From Prochlorococcus sp. AG-402-K04 (GTDB lineage Bacteria > Cyanobacteriota > Cyanobacteriia > PCC-6307 > Cyanobiaceae), in the NCBI GenBank assembly GCA_003216895.1, contig QCID01000004.1, forward strand, positions 1-64,000: DNA of 64,000 bases, written 5' to 3'. The notes beneath the pieces are model-generated. The model was not told where the DNA came from. It saw nothing but the letters and a program-made list of their open reading frames with translations, and did not search any database. Shown piece by piece: positions 42,077 through 53,388 of this stretch. Position numbers and translations under genes: made by a program. Each line of letters starts with the position of its first letter. Position 1 is the stretch's first letter.

Positions 42077-42138
42077 TTTTTTTGGATCGCCTATTAAAAG
42101 GTCAAGAATAACGGCAACTAAGATTAAGTTAGTGATAT

Positions 42139-43158
<1,020 letters not shown>

Positions 43159-43263
43159 TTAAGGCTGAGCTTACGAAATAGAGTGCTATCGAAACTACTT
43201 TCATTGATAAATTTTTTTTACTATCAAGACAATTTAATGAATAAGAACAGCAAACTTTTCATT

Positions 43264-43866
43264 TTAGCTTTCACTTGGATGTGTTATTACTCGGTCGATT
43301 AGGCCATAATTTTTTGCTTCTTCCGCGCTCAAAAAGTAATCACGATCAGTATCTTTTTCTATCTTTTCATATGTTTGTCCCGTCATCTCTGCCATGGATT
43401 TATTCAGCATTTCTTTAATTCTAAGAATTTCACGTGCTTCAATCTCTATGTCACTCGCTTGTCTTTGAGCAGTACCGCCAAGAGGCTGATGAATCATGAT
43501 TCTACTGTGAGGTAGAGCAAGCCTTTTGCCTTTTGTTCCTGCAGAGAGCAAAAAAGCACCCATTGAGGCCGCCAATCCAACACAAATGGTTACAACGTCA
43601 CTTTTTACGTATTTCATCGTGTCATAGATAGCTAAACCCGCAGTTACAGAGCCTCCAGGACTATTGATATATAAATAGATTGGCTTGCTGCTGTCTTCAG
43701 AATCAAGGTAAAGCATTTGTGCTACAAGGCTATTGGCAATGCCGTCATTTACTTCTTGACCAAGAAATAAAATTCTCTCCGCACCAAGTCTTGTATATAT
43801 ATCGACCCATCTTTCGAATTGACTTCCAGGAAGACGGTATGGAACGCTTGGAGTACCTATAGGCAT
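43264..43866 (-). CDS. clpP: ATP-dependent Clp protease proteolytic subunit ClpP
   Basis: [35 protein letters not shown] active-site region. Confidence 0.96.
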   Translation of the reverse strand: MPIGTPSVPYRLPGSQFERWVDIYTRLGAERILFLGQEVNDGIANSLVAQMLYLDSEDSSKPIYLYINSPGGSVTAGLAIYDTMKYVKSDVVTICVGLAASMGAFLLSAGTKGKRLALPHSRIMIHQPLGGTAQRQASDIEIEAREILRIKEMLNKSMAEMTGQTYEKIEKDTDRDYFLSAEEAKNYGLIDRVITHPSES

Positions 43867-43928
43867 GGCTGATTTGATGTTTTGTAGTTGGGGATAATGA
43901 TTTGAAAAAAGTTTGGAGAATTATTTGT

Positions 43929-44603
43929 TTATGAGGGCAATACTTTCTCGCCGGGTAAGTCTTTTCTACTAGTAAGAACTCGATCTATAATCCCATACTC
44001 AACTGCTTCATGAGGGTTAAGATAGCTCATTCTATCTGAGTCTTTGGATAATTGATCTACTGATCTCCCAGTATTAAGGCTAAGGATTTCTAGCATTGCT
44101 TTCTTGTTGTGAATAACCTCATTTGCTCTGATTTGGATATCAGTTGCTTGGCCTTGCGCCCCACTTCTAGGTTGATGAAGGACAATTGATGCATGAGGTA
44201 GTGCTGCACGTTGACCTTTTGTCCCGGCCGAAAGTATTACTGCTGCAGTTCCCATGGCTTGCCCTATGCAAATAGTATGCACTGGAGGCTTTACGTATCT
44301 GAGAGTATCGCAGATTGCAAAGGCTTCAGTCTCAAACCCGATTGCATCTCCTGTATACCAACTTGTTCCAGTTGAGTTAATGTAAAAATAAATAGGTTTC
44401 TCAGAATTATCAAATTCCAGAAATAGAAGTTGGGCAATAATTAGTTCAGTTACATCCATTCCAAGTTGCCTTTTGGCATCATCATCGGAAAATAGTGGTA
44501 AGCCTAAATAAACTATCCTCTCTTTAAGAAGAAGTGATGGTAAATCAGGAGGTGGAGTTCTCATTACGGCGGAATCGCCATAATACGGGGAAGATGCAGT
44601 CAT
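43929..44603 (-). CDS. clpR: ClpR, catalytic-Ser-lacking ClpP paralogue
   Basis: ClpP fold, but GQAMGTAAVILSAGTKGQ replaces the AASMGA nucleophile motif. Confidence 0.9.
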   Translation of the reverse strand: MTASSPYYGDSAVMRTPPPDLPSLLLKERIVYLGLPLFSDDDAKRQLGMDVTELIIAQLLFLEFDNSEKPIYFYINSTGTSWYTGDAIGFETEAFAICDTLRYVKPPVHTICIGQAMGTAAVILSAGTKGQRAALPHASIVLHQPRSGAQGQATDIQIRANEVIHNKKAMLEILSLNTGRSVDQLSKDSDRMSYLNPHEAVEYGIIDRVLTSRKDLPGEKVLPS

Positions 44604-44641
44604 ATGAAGTTAAGTCTTCTTGGATTCGAGCCTAGCTAGAT

Positions 44642-45751
44642 CTAGCCTTGAGATGCTTTTGTTTTTTCAAATTTGTTCGGGGGCTGATCATTTGAAGCTT
44701 TACTAAAAACCATTCGGCCCGTCGGTGTTTGTAATGCTCCAGTCACAACTACTTCTATTCTTTTACCAATCCATTGGAGACCCTCCTCGATCACTACCAT
44801 TGTGCCATCTTCAAGATAAGCAATACCTTGTGAGTTTTCCTTTCCTTCTCTAACTACTTTTAAATTTAACTTCTCACCAGGTTGAACTTCAGGTCTGACA
44901 GCAAGTACTAGATCACTTAAATTAAGAACTTTTATCTCTTGGACTAGAGCTACTTGAGATAAGTTGTAATCTAAAGTGATTAATATGCCTGAAAGATCTG
45001 AGGTTAATTTTAAAAGAATTTCATCAGTACCTTCTCCTTCGTATTTTGTACTATTTATAACTAATCTTCTTCCATAACTTTCTCTTAATTGGTTAAGTAA
45101 TTTTAACCCTCTTCTTCCTTTCCCTCTTTTTTCGTTGTTACTTGAATCAGATAGTTTTTGTAGCTCATCCATAACTGATTGGGCCACGATTATTTGTCCT
45201 TCTATTAGTCCAAACCTAAGTAGGGATTGAATGCGACCATCAATTATTACACTTGTATCTAACACTTTTGCAGTGGCTGGAGTTAGAATCCCATCAGCCA
45301 TTAACAAAGATTCATTGTTATTGGGATTGAAAAGACGTAAAACGGTTCGACCATGAACATCGGCAAGGTTATATCCAAGTACTCCAAAAAAAATGTTACT
45401 AAGTACAGCGAAAATAGGCTTTACAAAAAATAATTCAGTGGGTAAAGGTAGAAGGAGAACAGGTACTAATAAAAGGGTTGCTATGACAAGTCCGAGAACT
45501 ATGCCAACAGATCTACTCACAAGTAGATCTGTTGGCATAGTTCTTATTCTTTTAGTTAATTTATTTCTAAATTGCTGAAAAAGGAAGGCTATTAAAAGTC
45601 CTACAAGAGCTGTTAACCCTGATAGGGCAATTTTTAAATTCTTTAGATTAGTTATATGATTTAAAGTCTCTTCAGGTAACCAATTCACACCAATCCATCC
45701 GGTTATTGCACCTGATACAAGAAATAAAACCAGAATAACTAAGTCTGCCAT
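44642..45751 (-). CDS. PIN/TRAM-domain membrane protein (YacL-like)
   Basis: N-terminal TM helices; PIN domain KVLDTSVIIDGRI; C-terminal TRAM-like region. Confidence 0.88.
   Translation of the reverse strand: MADLVILVLFLVSGAITGWIGVNWLPEETLNHITNLKNLKIALSGLTALVGLLIAFLFQQFRNKLTKRIRTMPTDLLVSRSVGIVLGLVIATLLLVPVLLLPLPTELFFVKPIFAVLSNIFFGVLGYNLADVHGRTVLRLFNPNNNESLLMADGILTPATAKVLDTSVIIDGRIQSLLRFGLIEGQIIVAQSVMDELQKLSDSSNNEKRGKGRRGLKLLNQLRESYGRRLVINSTKYEGEGTDEILLKLTSDLSGILITLDYNLSQVALVQEIKVLNLSDLVLAVRPEVQPGEKLNLKVVREGKENSQGIAYLEDGTMVVIEEGLQWIGKRIEVVVTGALQTPTGRMVFSKASNDQPPNKFEKTKASQG
45495..45544. repeat. Perfect 23-bp inverted repeat, 4-nt spacer, inside CDS
   Basis: AGAACTATGCCAACAGATCTACT-CACA-AGTAGATCTGTTGGCATAGTTCT. 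Confidence 0.97.
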
Positions 45752-45859
45752 ATATTCAGGTTATGCTTGCTTCTCGTTTTTGACTAAAGCTTTATTTATT
45801 TTCAAAGATTTGGATTGTAAAAGTGACCATTTATTTGGGTTTGTATATCTAGAGCTCAA

Positions 45860-47089
45860 ATGGTAGCTCCACCAAGAAGTGCATATTTGCATATACCCTT
45901 TTGTCATAAAAGATGTTTTTACTGTGATTTTTCTATTATCCCTTTAGGTGATAGCGCTCAAGCTCCGGGTAGTCCAGGGATAAGTTCTATTAACGCATAT
46001 TTGGATTTGCTTCATAGAGAGATTTCAATTAGCCCAAAAGCTCCTGCTTTATCAACAATCTATTTGGGCGGCGGGACCCCTTCTTTATTGAAAAAAAATG
46101 AAGTAGGTGATTTGTTGAAAGATCTTCAAAGAAAATTTGGATTTCAAGATGGTGCTGAGATAACTATGGAGGTTGACCCTGCAACATTTTTTGAAAATGA
46201 TCTGAATGGATACATAGAGGTTGGAATAAACAGATTTAGCTTGGGAGGTCAGTCATTTGATGACAGTACTTTGGCTTTGATTGGTAGAAAACATAATCGC
46301 TCACAATTAATTGAGGCTTGTGATTTGGTAAATAATTTATTTAAAAAAGGAATGCTAAAAAGCTGGAGCCTTGATTTGATTCAAAATCTTCCAGGATTAA
46401 ATTTGTCTAAGTGGATTACAGAGTTGGAACAAGCCATTCATACGGAAGCTCCTCATTTATCCATTTATGATTTAACTATTGAACCAGATACTGTTTTTGG
46501 GAGGATACACAAAAAAGGTAAGTTGAATATCCCTATTGCATCTGAAGCTCAAAAAATAGATTTTGAAACCAATAGATTTTTAAAAAGTAGGGGTTTCTCG
46601 AGATATGAGATTTCAAGTTATTCATTGCCTGGACATCCATCTAGACATAATCGTGCGTATTGGAGTGGTTCTGGTTGGTGGGGTTTTGGAATGGGGGCAA
46701 CAAGTGCTCCATGGGGGGAGAGATTCTCTAGACCAAGAACAATCGCTGGTTATAAAAAATGGCTTGACCAGCAAGAGAGTCAATTATTAGAAAGAACTTT
46801 GTCATATGAAAAGTCAAAACCAATGCCATTGGATGAACTAATAATGATTGGTCTCAGAAGAAGAGAAGGTGTTCATTTGGAGGAACTTGCTAAAAATGCG
46901 GGATGGACGCAAAAAGAATGCGATAAGAATCTAGAATTACTGGAGAAATTCTGGCTAAATTCTTTAAACGAAGGATCTCTATTAAGAAATAATGGAAGGT
47001 ATTTTTTAAGCAACCCTAATGGGATGCAAATTAGCAATCAGGTCTTGATTCAGATGTTTATGTGGTGGGATTCACTTGGTCTGGATTAG
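45860..47089 (+). CDS. hemW: Radical SAM coproporphyrinogen III oxidase-like / HemW
   Basis: [30 protein letters not shown]. Confidence 0.92.
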   Translation: MVAPPRSAYLHIPFCHKRCFYCDFSIIPLGDSAQAPGSPGISSINAYLDLLHREISISPKAPALSTIYLGGGTPSLLKKNEVGDLLKDLQRKFGFQDGAEITMEVDPATFFENDLNGYIEVGINRFSLGGQSFDDSTLALIGRKHNRSQLIEACDLVNNLFKKGMLKSWSLDLIQNLPGLNLSKWITELEQAIHTEAPHLSIYDLTIEPDTVFGRIHKKGKLNIPIASEAQKIDFETNRFLKSRGFSRYEISSYSLPGHPSRHNRAYWSGSGWWGFGMGATSAPWGERFSRPRTIAGYKKWLDQQESQLLERTLSYEKSKPMPLDELIMIGLRRREGVHLEELAKNAGWTQKECDKNLELLEKFWLNSLNEGSLLRNNGRYFLSNPNGMQISNQVLIQMFMWWDSLGLD

Positions 47090-47849
47090 TAGATTTAATC
47101 CATTTTCTTAGTGCTTCGATGCAAAGTTGGCGACCTGAAAGTAAAGGTTTTGCAAATGGAGGCTGTGAAATTGAAAGACCAAGAATATCAGCTGTAACTC
47201 TTACCTGCCCATCGCAATTACTACCTGCCCCAATGCCAATTACGGGAATATCTAAATGTTTCTTTAATCGGCTGGCGATTTCTCCGGGGATATGTTCTAG
47301 AACTATTGCAAAACATCCTGATTCTTGAAGATTTTTTGAATCTTTGAAAATTTTATCTTGACTAGCTTTATCCCTAGCTTGTGATTTATATCCAAGTTGA
47401 TGAACTGATTGCGGAGTTAGGCCAAGATGCCCCATTACTGGGATTCCCATTCGAATAAGTCTTTGAATTACCAATAATGTCTCAGGTTCAGCTCCTTCAA
47501 TTTTCACTGCTGAAGCAGAGGAATTTTTAAGGAGAGTTCCAGCGGCTTCAACAGCCTTATCTTCTCCACATTGATAACTTAAAAAAGGGAGATCACAAAC
47601 TACTAATGGTTGTTCGGACAAGGGTTTGCAAAAACCTCTACAAACAGCCTTTGTATGGTGCAGCATTTGATCAAGTGTTACCGGAAGTGTAGTTGCATGT
47701 CCCAAAACAACCATTCCAAGTGAATCTCCCACTAGAACAACGTCAGCTCCTGCGGCCTCGACTATTGAGGATGAGATCGCATCCCAAGCCGTTAATACAG
47801 TTATCTGTTTGCCCAACTTTTTAAAATGAACCAATTCTGTGGTTTGCAT
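47058..47849 (-). CDS. panB: 3-methyl-2-oxobutanoate hydroxymethyltransferase
   Basis: [43 protein letters not shown]. Confidence 0.96.
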   Translation of the reverse strand: MQTTELVHFKKLGKQITVLTAWDAISSSIVEAAGADVVLVGDSLGMVVLGHATTLPVTLDQMLHHTKAVCRGFCKPLSEQPLVVCDLPFLSYQCGEDKAVEAAGTLLKNSSASAVKIEGAEPETLLVIQRLIRMGIPVMGHLGLTPQSVHQLGYKSQARDKASQDKIFKDSKNLQESGCFAIVLEHIPGEIASRLKKHLDIPVIGIGAGSNCDGQVRVTADILGLSISQPPFAKPLLSGRQLCIEALRKWIKSTNPDQVNPTT

Positions 47850-47891
47850 TTAATTCTTAATAACGTGTTTAGATATTGCTAGAATATTATT

Positions 47892-47985
47892 GACTCGGCC
47901 CCATGCGGCTGTGACACCCAAACCTGGTCAGGACCGGAAGGTAGCAGCCATATGGGATGCTCAAAGCAGGCGTGGACTCCGGGTC
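47892..47985 (+). ncRNA. ffs: Signal recognition particle RNA, small bacterial type
   Basis: GTGACACCCAAACCTGGTCAGGACCGGAAGGTAGCAGCC core; GACTCGG/CCGGGTC closing stem. Confidence 0.94.
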
Positions 47986-48012
47986 ACCTTATTTTAATTA
48001 AGTTGATAAGTC

Positions 48013-49122
48013 TTAACGATTTTGTCTTAGACGTAAAAACTCAGGAATCGAAGCTCCTGCCTCCCTACTTTCTGATTGTTCGTAAAGTGCTTGAGGTGAA
48101 AGTCTTGCTCTATTTCTTTCATTTGAATAAATCTGATTACTGTCGAATCCTGTAGCAATCACGGTTACCTGAATCTCCCCTTCAAGTTTTTCATCAACAA
48201 CTGTACCTACAATGATGTTAGCTTCTGGATCTACAACGTCGGATATGACCTCAGATGCAGATGTCATATCTTCAAGAGTCATATCTTTACCTCCAGTTAT
48301 GTTTATCACACATCCTTTCGCTCCATCTATTCGAGCAGCTTCTAAAAGAGGACTATTAATAGCAGCTTGAGCTGCTTCTAGAGCTCTTGATCTTCCTGAT
48401 CCTAAGCCAATCCCTAAGAGCGCAGTACCTGCTTCCGTCATCACAGAGCGCACATCGGCAAAATCTACATTCACCAATCCAGGACATGTAATTATATCGC
48501 TTATTCCTTGCACTCCTTTCATGAGAACATCATCAGCACTTCTAAAGGCTTCTTGCAATGGTGCGCCTGAAATTACGTCTTTTAGTCTGTCGTTTGGAAT
48601 AACAATTAACGTATCAACATTCTCTGCAAGCCTTGCGATACCTTCATCAGCCTGTCTTAAACGACGTTTGCCTTCAAAACTGAATGGTTTGGTAACTATT
48701 CCTACTGTTAGAGCACCACTTTCTTTCGCGACTTGAGCAACGACAGGGGCTGCTCCTGTTCCTGTACCTCCTCCCATACCAGCGGCAATAAATACTAGAT
48801 CTACTCCTTCTAGAGCTTGTTGAAGATCAGCTCTGGATTCTTCGGCTGCCTTTTGCCCAATACTTGGATTGCCGCCTGCTCCAAGACCTCTAGTTAAGCT
48901 TTGACCAAGCTGAACTCTATGAGTAGCGGATGATTGGATAAGAGCTTGAGCGTCTGTGTTGAGTACACGATATGTCACTCCATCAAGATCACTATTAATC
49001 ATTCTATTGACGGCATTACTGCCGCCGCCCCCAACGCCAATAACCTCAATACGTGCAGATTGACTGGGTAGGATTCCTTCATCCATGTTGAAACTAGATT
49101 TGTTTCCCATTCCCATCACCAT
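48013..49122 (-). CDS. ftsZ: Cell division protein FtsZ
   Basis: [31 protein letters not shown]. Confidence 0.97.
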   Translation of the reverse strand: MVMGMGNKSSFNMDEGILPSQSARIEVIGVGGGGSNAVNRMINSDLDGVTYRVLNTDAQALIQSSATHRVQLGQSLTRGLGAGGNPSIGQKAAEESRADLQQALEGVDLVFIAAGMGGGTGTGAAPVVAQVAKESGALTVGIVTKPFSFEGKRRLRQADEGIARLAENVDTLIVIPNDRLKDVISGAPLQEAFRSADDVLMKGVQGISDIITCPGLVNVDFADVRSVMTEAGTALLGIGLGSGRSRALEAAQAAINSPLLEAARIDGAKGCVINITGGKDMTLEDMTSASEVISDVVDPEANIIVGTVVDEKLEGEIQVTVIATGFDSNQIYSNERNRARLSPQALYEQSESREAGASIPEFLRLRQNR

Positions 49123-49279
49123 ATTCAGGATTAGAACTCGTTTTGGGCATTATGAACATCATCCATGAATTCTGTTGGCTTATAGGTTCAAATTGATTAA
49201 CAAATTAATTTACATGATTGACCCGAAATCGCTGTCAATATACTAATCATTCTTAAAATATTTAGTCATAGAAAGGCTT

Positions 49280-50110
49280 TTACTGCTCGGTCTTCAATAT
49301 TTTTTCTATTTTTAATTCTGGTTTGGTTGGATCTTTAAGATCCACGATTTTTACTTTTGTGTTGATTAAAAGATTTGGCAATGATTTTTGTAGTTGGTTG
49401 AGTTTATTAATTTGCTCGATTAACCGATCAGTTCCTGAACCTAAAAGGACTACATCGAAGTGCTCGGTTTTAAGACTGATTTCTTGAAGAGGATTTATTT
49501 TGATTTTTTGAATAGGGCTTTGAAAAATAAATCTATTTTTTATTATTAATATAATTTCTTTTTTTTTATTTGGATTCCAATTTTCAATAGACAATTTTAT
49601 TTGATCTTGTTTTGATTTATTTACAAATCGCAGTGGTATCCAAGATCCTTCAATATCAATCATTCCTTTTTCAATTTTGTTTGAAAAACCTCTACTTGCA
49701 AACGCGATTGGCTCTCTTTCTAAAAAATTTAGATGAATTTCGGGAGGGAAAAACTTTCGGCTAGCTGAAACCCCTTTGATAGGAAGCTTTTTAATTAGAT
49801 AAGATTCAATTTCTTTTGGATTTAACTCCAACAAATTTTTCGGATAAAAAATACTAGTGGTTTCTTTGATATCGTTTTTTGTTATTCCAGATAAGCCTGT
49901 GATTTTAGTTTGATCAAAACTTATTGGCTTCCAAGCCTGGTTTAGAAATACAATAATCAGAAAAATTGAAGTGCTTGAGAAAAAAAGTAAATGCCAAAAT
50001 TCAATTAGTAAATTTTTATTTTTTTTGATAAACGAGACTTTTTTGGCTGATATTAGATTTTTCTTGCTTGATTTTCTGTTTTTTCTATTATTTGATTTCA
50101 AAGGTCGCAT
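49280..50110 (-). CDS. ftsQ: FtsQ-like cell division protein (POTRA)
   Basis: Single TM then POTRA-like region; adjacent to ftsZ; ATG at 50110 avoids overlap with the upstream gene. Confidence 0.78.
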   Translation of the reverse strand: MRPLKSNNRKNRKSSKKNLISAKKVSFIKKNKNLLIEFWHLLFFSSTSIFLIIVFLNQAWKPISFDQTKITGLSGITKNDIKETTSIFYPKNLLELNPKEIESYLIKKLPIKGVSASRKFFPPEIHLNFLEREPIAFASRGFSNKIEKGMIDIEGSWIPLRFVNKSKQDQIKLSIENWNPNKKKEIILIIKNRFIFQSPIQKIKINPLQEISLKTEHFDVVLLGSGTDRLIEQINKLNQLQKSLPNLLINTKVKIVDLKDPTKPELKIEKILKTEQ

Positions 50111-50508
50111 CTTGCTCTGGACATAAGTTTGTCCATCCATTGACGCGCTCGTTCAGCATCAGAAAAAGGCACATCTATCTCTCTCCCTGAACCAACAAGT
50201 CTGAGTCGACAACGTCCTTCAGATTCTTGCGTTAATGGTGCTTCCCCTGAACTGAGTGCCATTAGCTCAACCATTTCTAGTTGCTTAACTTCGAAAGTTG
50301 CTTCCTCCTTAAAACTACCAGCCTCAAAGCTGCTCCAGCATAAAATTCCAGCTTTTAATCGAGCAGCTCCAGTTCCATCAAGCTTTGCTAGCTCTGAACC
50401 TTTAGCCCAAATCAAATAAAGATTCTGCCGCCTTCTCTCTATCCAGCCAAGAGAAGCTATAAGAATAAAAGCCATCAATAATGGCAACCAAAGGAGACCG
50501 TGAATCAT
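50098..50508 (-). CDS. Conserved hypothetical membrane-anchored protein
   Basis: 136-aa ORF with N-terminal TM, between ddl and ftsQ. Confidence 0.65.
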   Translation of the reverse strand: MIHGLLWLPLLMAFILIASLGWIERRRQNLYLIWAKGSELAKLDGTGAARLKAGILCWSSFEAGSFKEEATFEVKQLEMVELMALSSGEAPLTQESEGRCRLRLVGSGREIDVPFSDAERARQWMDKLMSRARCDL

Positions 50509-50544
50509 TTTTTGAAAAAGAGATCTAAAAATGTCATGGTTAAT

Positions 50545-51606
50545 TTATTTTGTAGCTGTTTCTATGAGACTAGCAACAAGTTTTTCGAGTTTTAATCCAG
50601 AAGCTTCCCATAACATTGGATACATGCTTGTTTTAGTGAATCCTGGCAAGGTATTAACTTCATTTAGATAAATCTGTTGAGTGCTTTCTTGATAAAAGAA
50701 ATCGACTCTCGCCAAACCACAAGCATTAATAGCTTTACATGCCTCTATAGCCAGCTTTTGTATCTTCTTAGCTATGTCTATATTCAAATCAGCTGGGATA
50801 ATTGTACTGCTTAGATTCTCATCGTATTTCGAATCATATGTATACCAATCAGTTTGAAATTTAACTTCGCCAACAACTGATGCTTTCATTATGGACTTTC
50901 CTAATACTCCACATTCAAGTTCTCTACCTTCAATATTTTTTTCTATGATGATTCTCTCATCATATTTTGCTGCAATTTTAATCCCATTAATCAGTTCTTG
51001 TTTTGAGTATGCTTTGGTTATGCCAATAGAAGAACCTAGGTTGGCTGGCTTAATAAAACATGGATAGTTTATTATTTTTTCTATTTTATCAAAAACAGAT
51101 TTCATAAATAATTTATTAAGTAAATTCTCTTTGAGCAAATAAATATATGGAGTTTGTGGAAGATTAAATGATTTAAAAATCGATTTCATTGCTATTTTAT
51201 CCATACCTAAAGATGAACCAAGAGTTCCTGATCCAACAAAAGGTTTTCTTGTTAATTTAAACAACCCTTGAATAACTCCATCTTCTCCATTGGGACCATG
51301 TAATGCGGGAAACCATACATCAACTTTGTTGCTTTCTGTTGGGAAATTTATCATATTATTTATAAAATTTTTATTACTTTTTATTGGTTTAGTTAATTCC
51401 TTATCGCCAAATAAAATTGATTTTGAGTATTCTGAATCTTCCCAGAAACCATGCTTGTCTATATAAATTGGATTTACAATAAAGCGCTCACGGTTATAAG
51501 GATGAGATAAGGCGTCGTAAATTGCTTTGGCTGATTTGATGGAAACCAAATGTTCGCTTGATACGCCACCAAATACAAGTCCTATAATCAGTTTATTTTT
51601 CAACAT
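50545..51606 (-). CDS. ddl: D-alanine-D-alanine ligase
   Basis: GLVFGGVSSEHLVSIKSA; ALHGPNGEDGVIQG; LNEVNTLPGFT. Confidence 0.96.
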   Translation of the reverse strand: MLKNKLIIGLVFGGVSSEHLVSIKSAKAIYDALSHPYNRERFIVNPIYIDKHGFWEDSEYSKSILFGDKELTKPIKSNKNFINNMINFPTESNKVDVWFPALHGPNGEDGVIQGLFKLTRKPFVGSGTLGSSLGMDKIAMKSIFKSFNLPQTPYIYLLKENLLNKLFMKSVFDKIEKIINYPCFIKPANLGSSIGITKAYSKQELINGIKIAAKYDERIIIEKNIEGRELECGVLGKSIMKASVVGEVKFQTDWYTYDSKYDENLSSTIIPADLNIDIAKKIQKLAIEACKAINACGLARVDFFYQESTQQIYLNEVNTLPGFTKTSMYPMLWEASGLKLEKLVASLIETATK

Positions 51607-51658
51607 GTCTGTTTTATTTCGATTATTCTATAAGGTGATTTATTGAATTTATCAAAAC

Positions 51659-53050
51659 TTATGAAATGCTTCCAGTTAATGAAAATGGACGTATTTCATT
51701 GATTTTTATATTCACTATTTCGCCTGGTTTATGTGATTTGCTAATGCTTTTGGGCCTGGGAAAAAACGTTAGTCGATTTGTTCTAGTTCTTCCCATAAAT
51801 TGGGAATTATCTTTAGAATTTATATTCTCAATGAGTATTTCCTGTAATGTATCTTTATACCTTAAATTTCTTTCTTTGGCAGTCTTCTCCACAAGGGAGT
51901 TGACTTCTCTTAGCCTATTAATTTTTATTGTTTCAGACAATTGATTAGGCCATGTAGCAGCTGGCGTATTTGGTCTAGGAGAGTAGGCTGCAGTATTAAC
52001 AAGATCAAATTTAACATTCTCTATAAGTGAGAGTGTTTCCTCGAATTCATCTCTCGTCTCTCCAGGAAAAGCTACAATTGCATCAGAAGTAATAGATGAC
52101 TCAGGCATTATTTGTTTGATATAATTTATAATCTCTTTATAGGTTTGAACAGTATACCCTCGACCCATATTTTTGAGTACTTTATTACTTCCACTTTGGA
52201 ACGGGATATGAAAGTGTTCACAAACCTTAGGAAGTTTGGCACATACATCTATTAACTCTTTCGTGAAATATCTTGGATGACTTGTGGCAAATCTAATACG
52301 TTCAATCCCCTCAATATCATGTATGAACTCTAATAAATATGAAAGTGTTAATTGTCCAGATTTATTAAATTCATAAGCTTTAAAGTCTCTGCCATAAGCA
52401 TCTATATTTTGCCCTAAAAGGGTTATTTCTTTGTATCCAATTCTAGCTAATTCTTCTATTTCATTTTTAATAGCTTGCGGTGTTCTTGATTGTTCTTTTC
52501 CCCTAACCGAGGGGACTACGCAATAAGTGCATCGCTCATTGCATCCATAGATAATGTTGACCCAACCGCAGATGGCGCTCTCTCTTCTTGCTGTTGCTAT
52601 GTCTTCGTAGATGTGCTGTTCATCGGTCGCTAATACTTGGTGACCGTTATCAACTTTATTAAGAAGAGTCTCCAGTCGATTTGCATGCTGAGGCCCCATT
52701 ACAAGATCTATCTCGGGAACTCTTCTTAATAAGGTTTCACCTTCTTGTTGAGCTAAGCATCCTGCAATAATGATTTTTAAATGGGGATCTGATTTTTTTC
52801 TTATAGCTTGTCTTCCCAAATAGCTATAAACTTTTTGCTCAGCATTATCACGAATAGTACAAGTGTTGTAGAGAATTAAATCCGCTTTAAGTTCCTCTTC
52901 AGCAAGTTGATATCCCATTGCTTGCAATATGCCTGACATTCTTTCTGAATCAGCTTTATTCATTTGACATCCAAAAGTGGTAATCCAATAGCTTCCCCTG
53001 TTGGTCTTTAAAGATGTGCGTTGTTTATTAGGAGCTATGAATGCAGTCAT
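51659..53050 (-). CDS. miaB: tRNA-2-methylthio-N6-dimethylallyladenosine synthase
   Basis: [40 protein letters not shown]; start placed at ATG 53050, not inside the tRNA. Confidence 0.95.
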   Translation of the reverse strand: MTAFIAPNKQRTSLKTNRGSYWITTFGCQMNKADSERMSGILQAMGYQLAEEELKADLILYNTCTIRDNAEQKVYSYLGRQAIRKKSDPHLKIIIAGCLAQQEGETLLRRVPEIDLVMGPQHANRLETLLNKVDNGHQVLATDEQHIYEDIATARRESAICGWVNIIYGCNERCTYCVVPSVRGKEQSRTPQAIKNEIEELARIGYKEITLLGQNIDAYGRDFKAYEFNKSGQLTLSYLLEFIHDIEGIERIRFATSHPRYFTKELIDVCAKLPKVCEHFHIPFQSGSNKVLKNMGRGYTVQTYKEIINYIKQIMPESSITSDAIVAFPGETRDEFEETLSLIENVKFDLVNTAAYSPRPNTPAATWPNQLSETIKINRLREVNSLVEKTAKERNLRYKDTLQEILIENINSKDNSQFMGRTRTNRLTFFPRPKSISKSHKPGEIVNIKINEIRPFSLTGSIS

Positions 53051-53111
53051 CGAGGATTTATTTTTTCCTTGGGAAAAAAGATTTTTGAGATTGATTCCAA
53101 AAATGTTCAAG

Positions 53112-53184
53112 GGCGAGCGAGGGGATTCGAACCCCCGAATAGCGGCGCCACAAGCCGCTGCCTTAACCACTTGGCGACGCCCGC
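53112..53184 (-). tRNA. trnH: tRNA-His(GTG)
   Basis: Reverse strand GCGGGCG...TTGTGGC anticodon loop...GGTTCGAATCC...CGCTCGC; genome-encoded G(-1) at 53185. Confidence 0.95.
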
Positions 53185-53388
53185 CTTGTGCTTTTAATCT
53201 TCCAATGATTTGTCATTTTGAGACTCCAAAATGATTTTGGTAAAAAAATTAGCTTGCTAATATTGTAGATAGTAAGGATTAATTTTTTAACTTTTTATAT
53301 TTTGATCACAACGCAATTGAAAGGTATTGAAGTTACTTTGTACTTAGAACCCCGAATAATAAAAGATCGGGATTAAAATCTATTCAAA

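Noticed and set aside
45393-45578. Plus-strand 61-aa ORF across the palindrome
   Set aside because: It exists because the palindrome mirrors the minus-strand PIN/TRAM-like gene; no independent coding support.
51659-53170. N-terminal extension of the miaB ORF to 53170
   Set aside because: The extension is translated tRNA-His sequence ([17 protein letters not shown]...); the real start is likely ATG at 53050.
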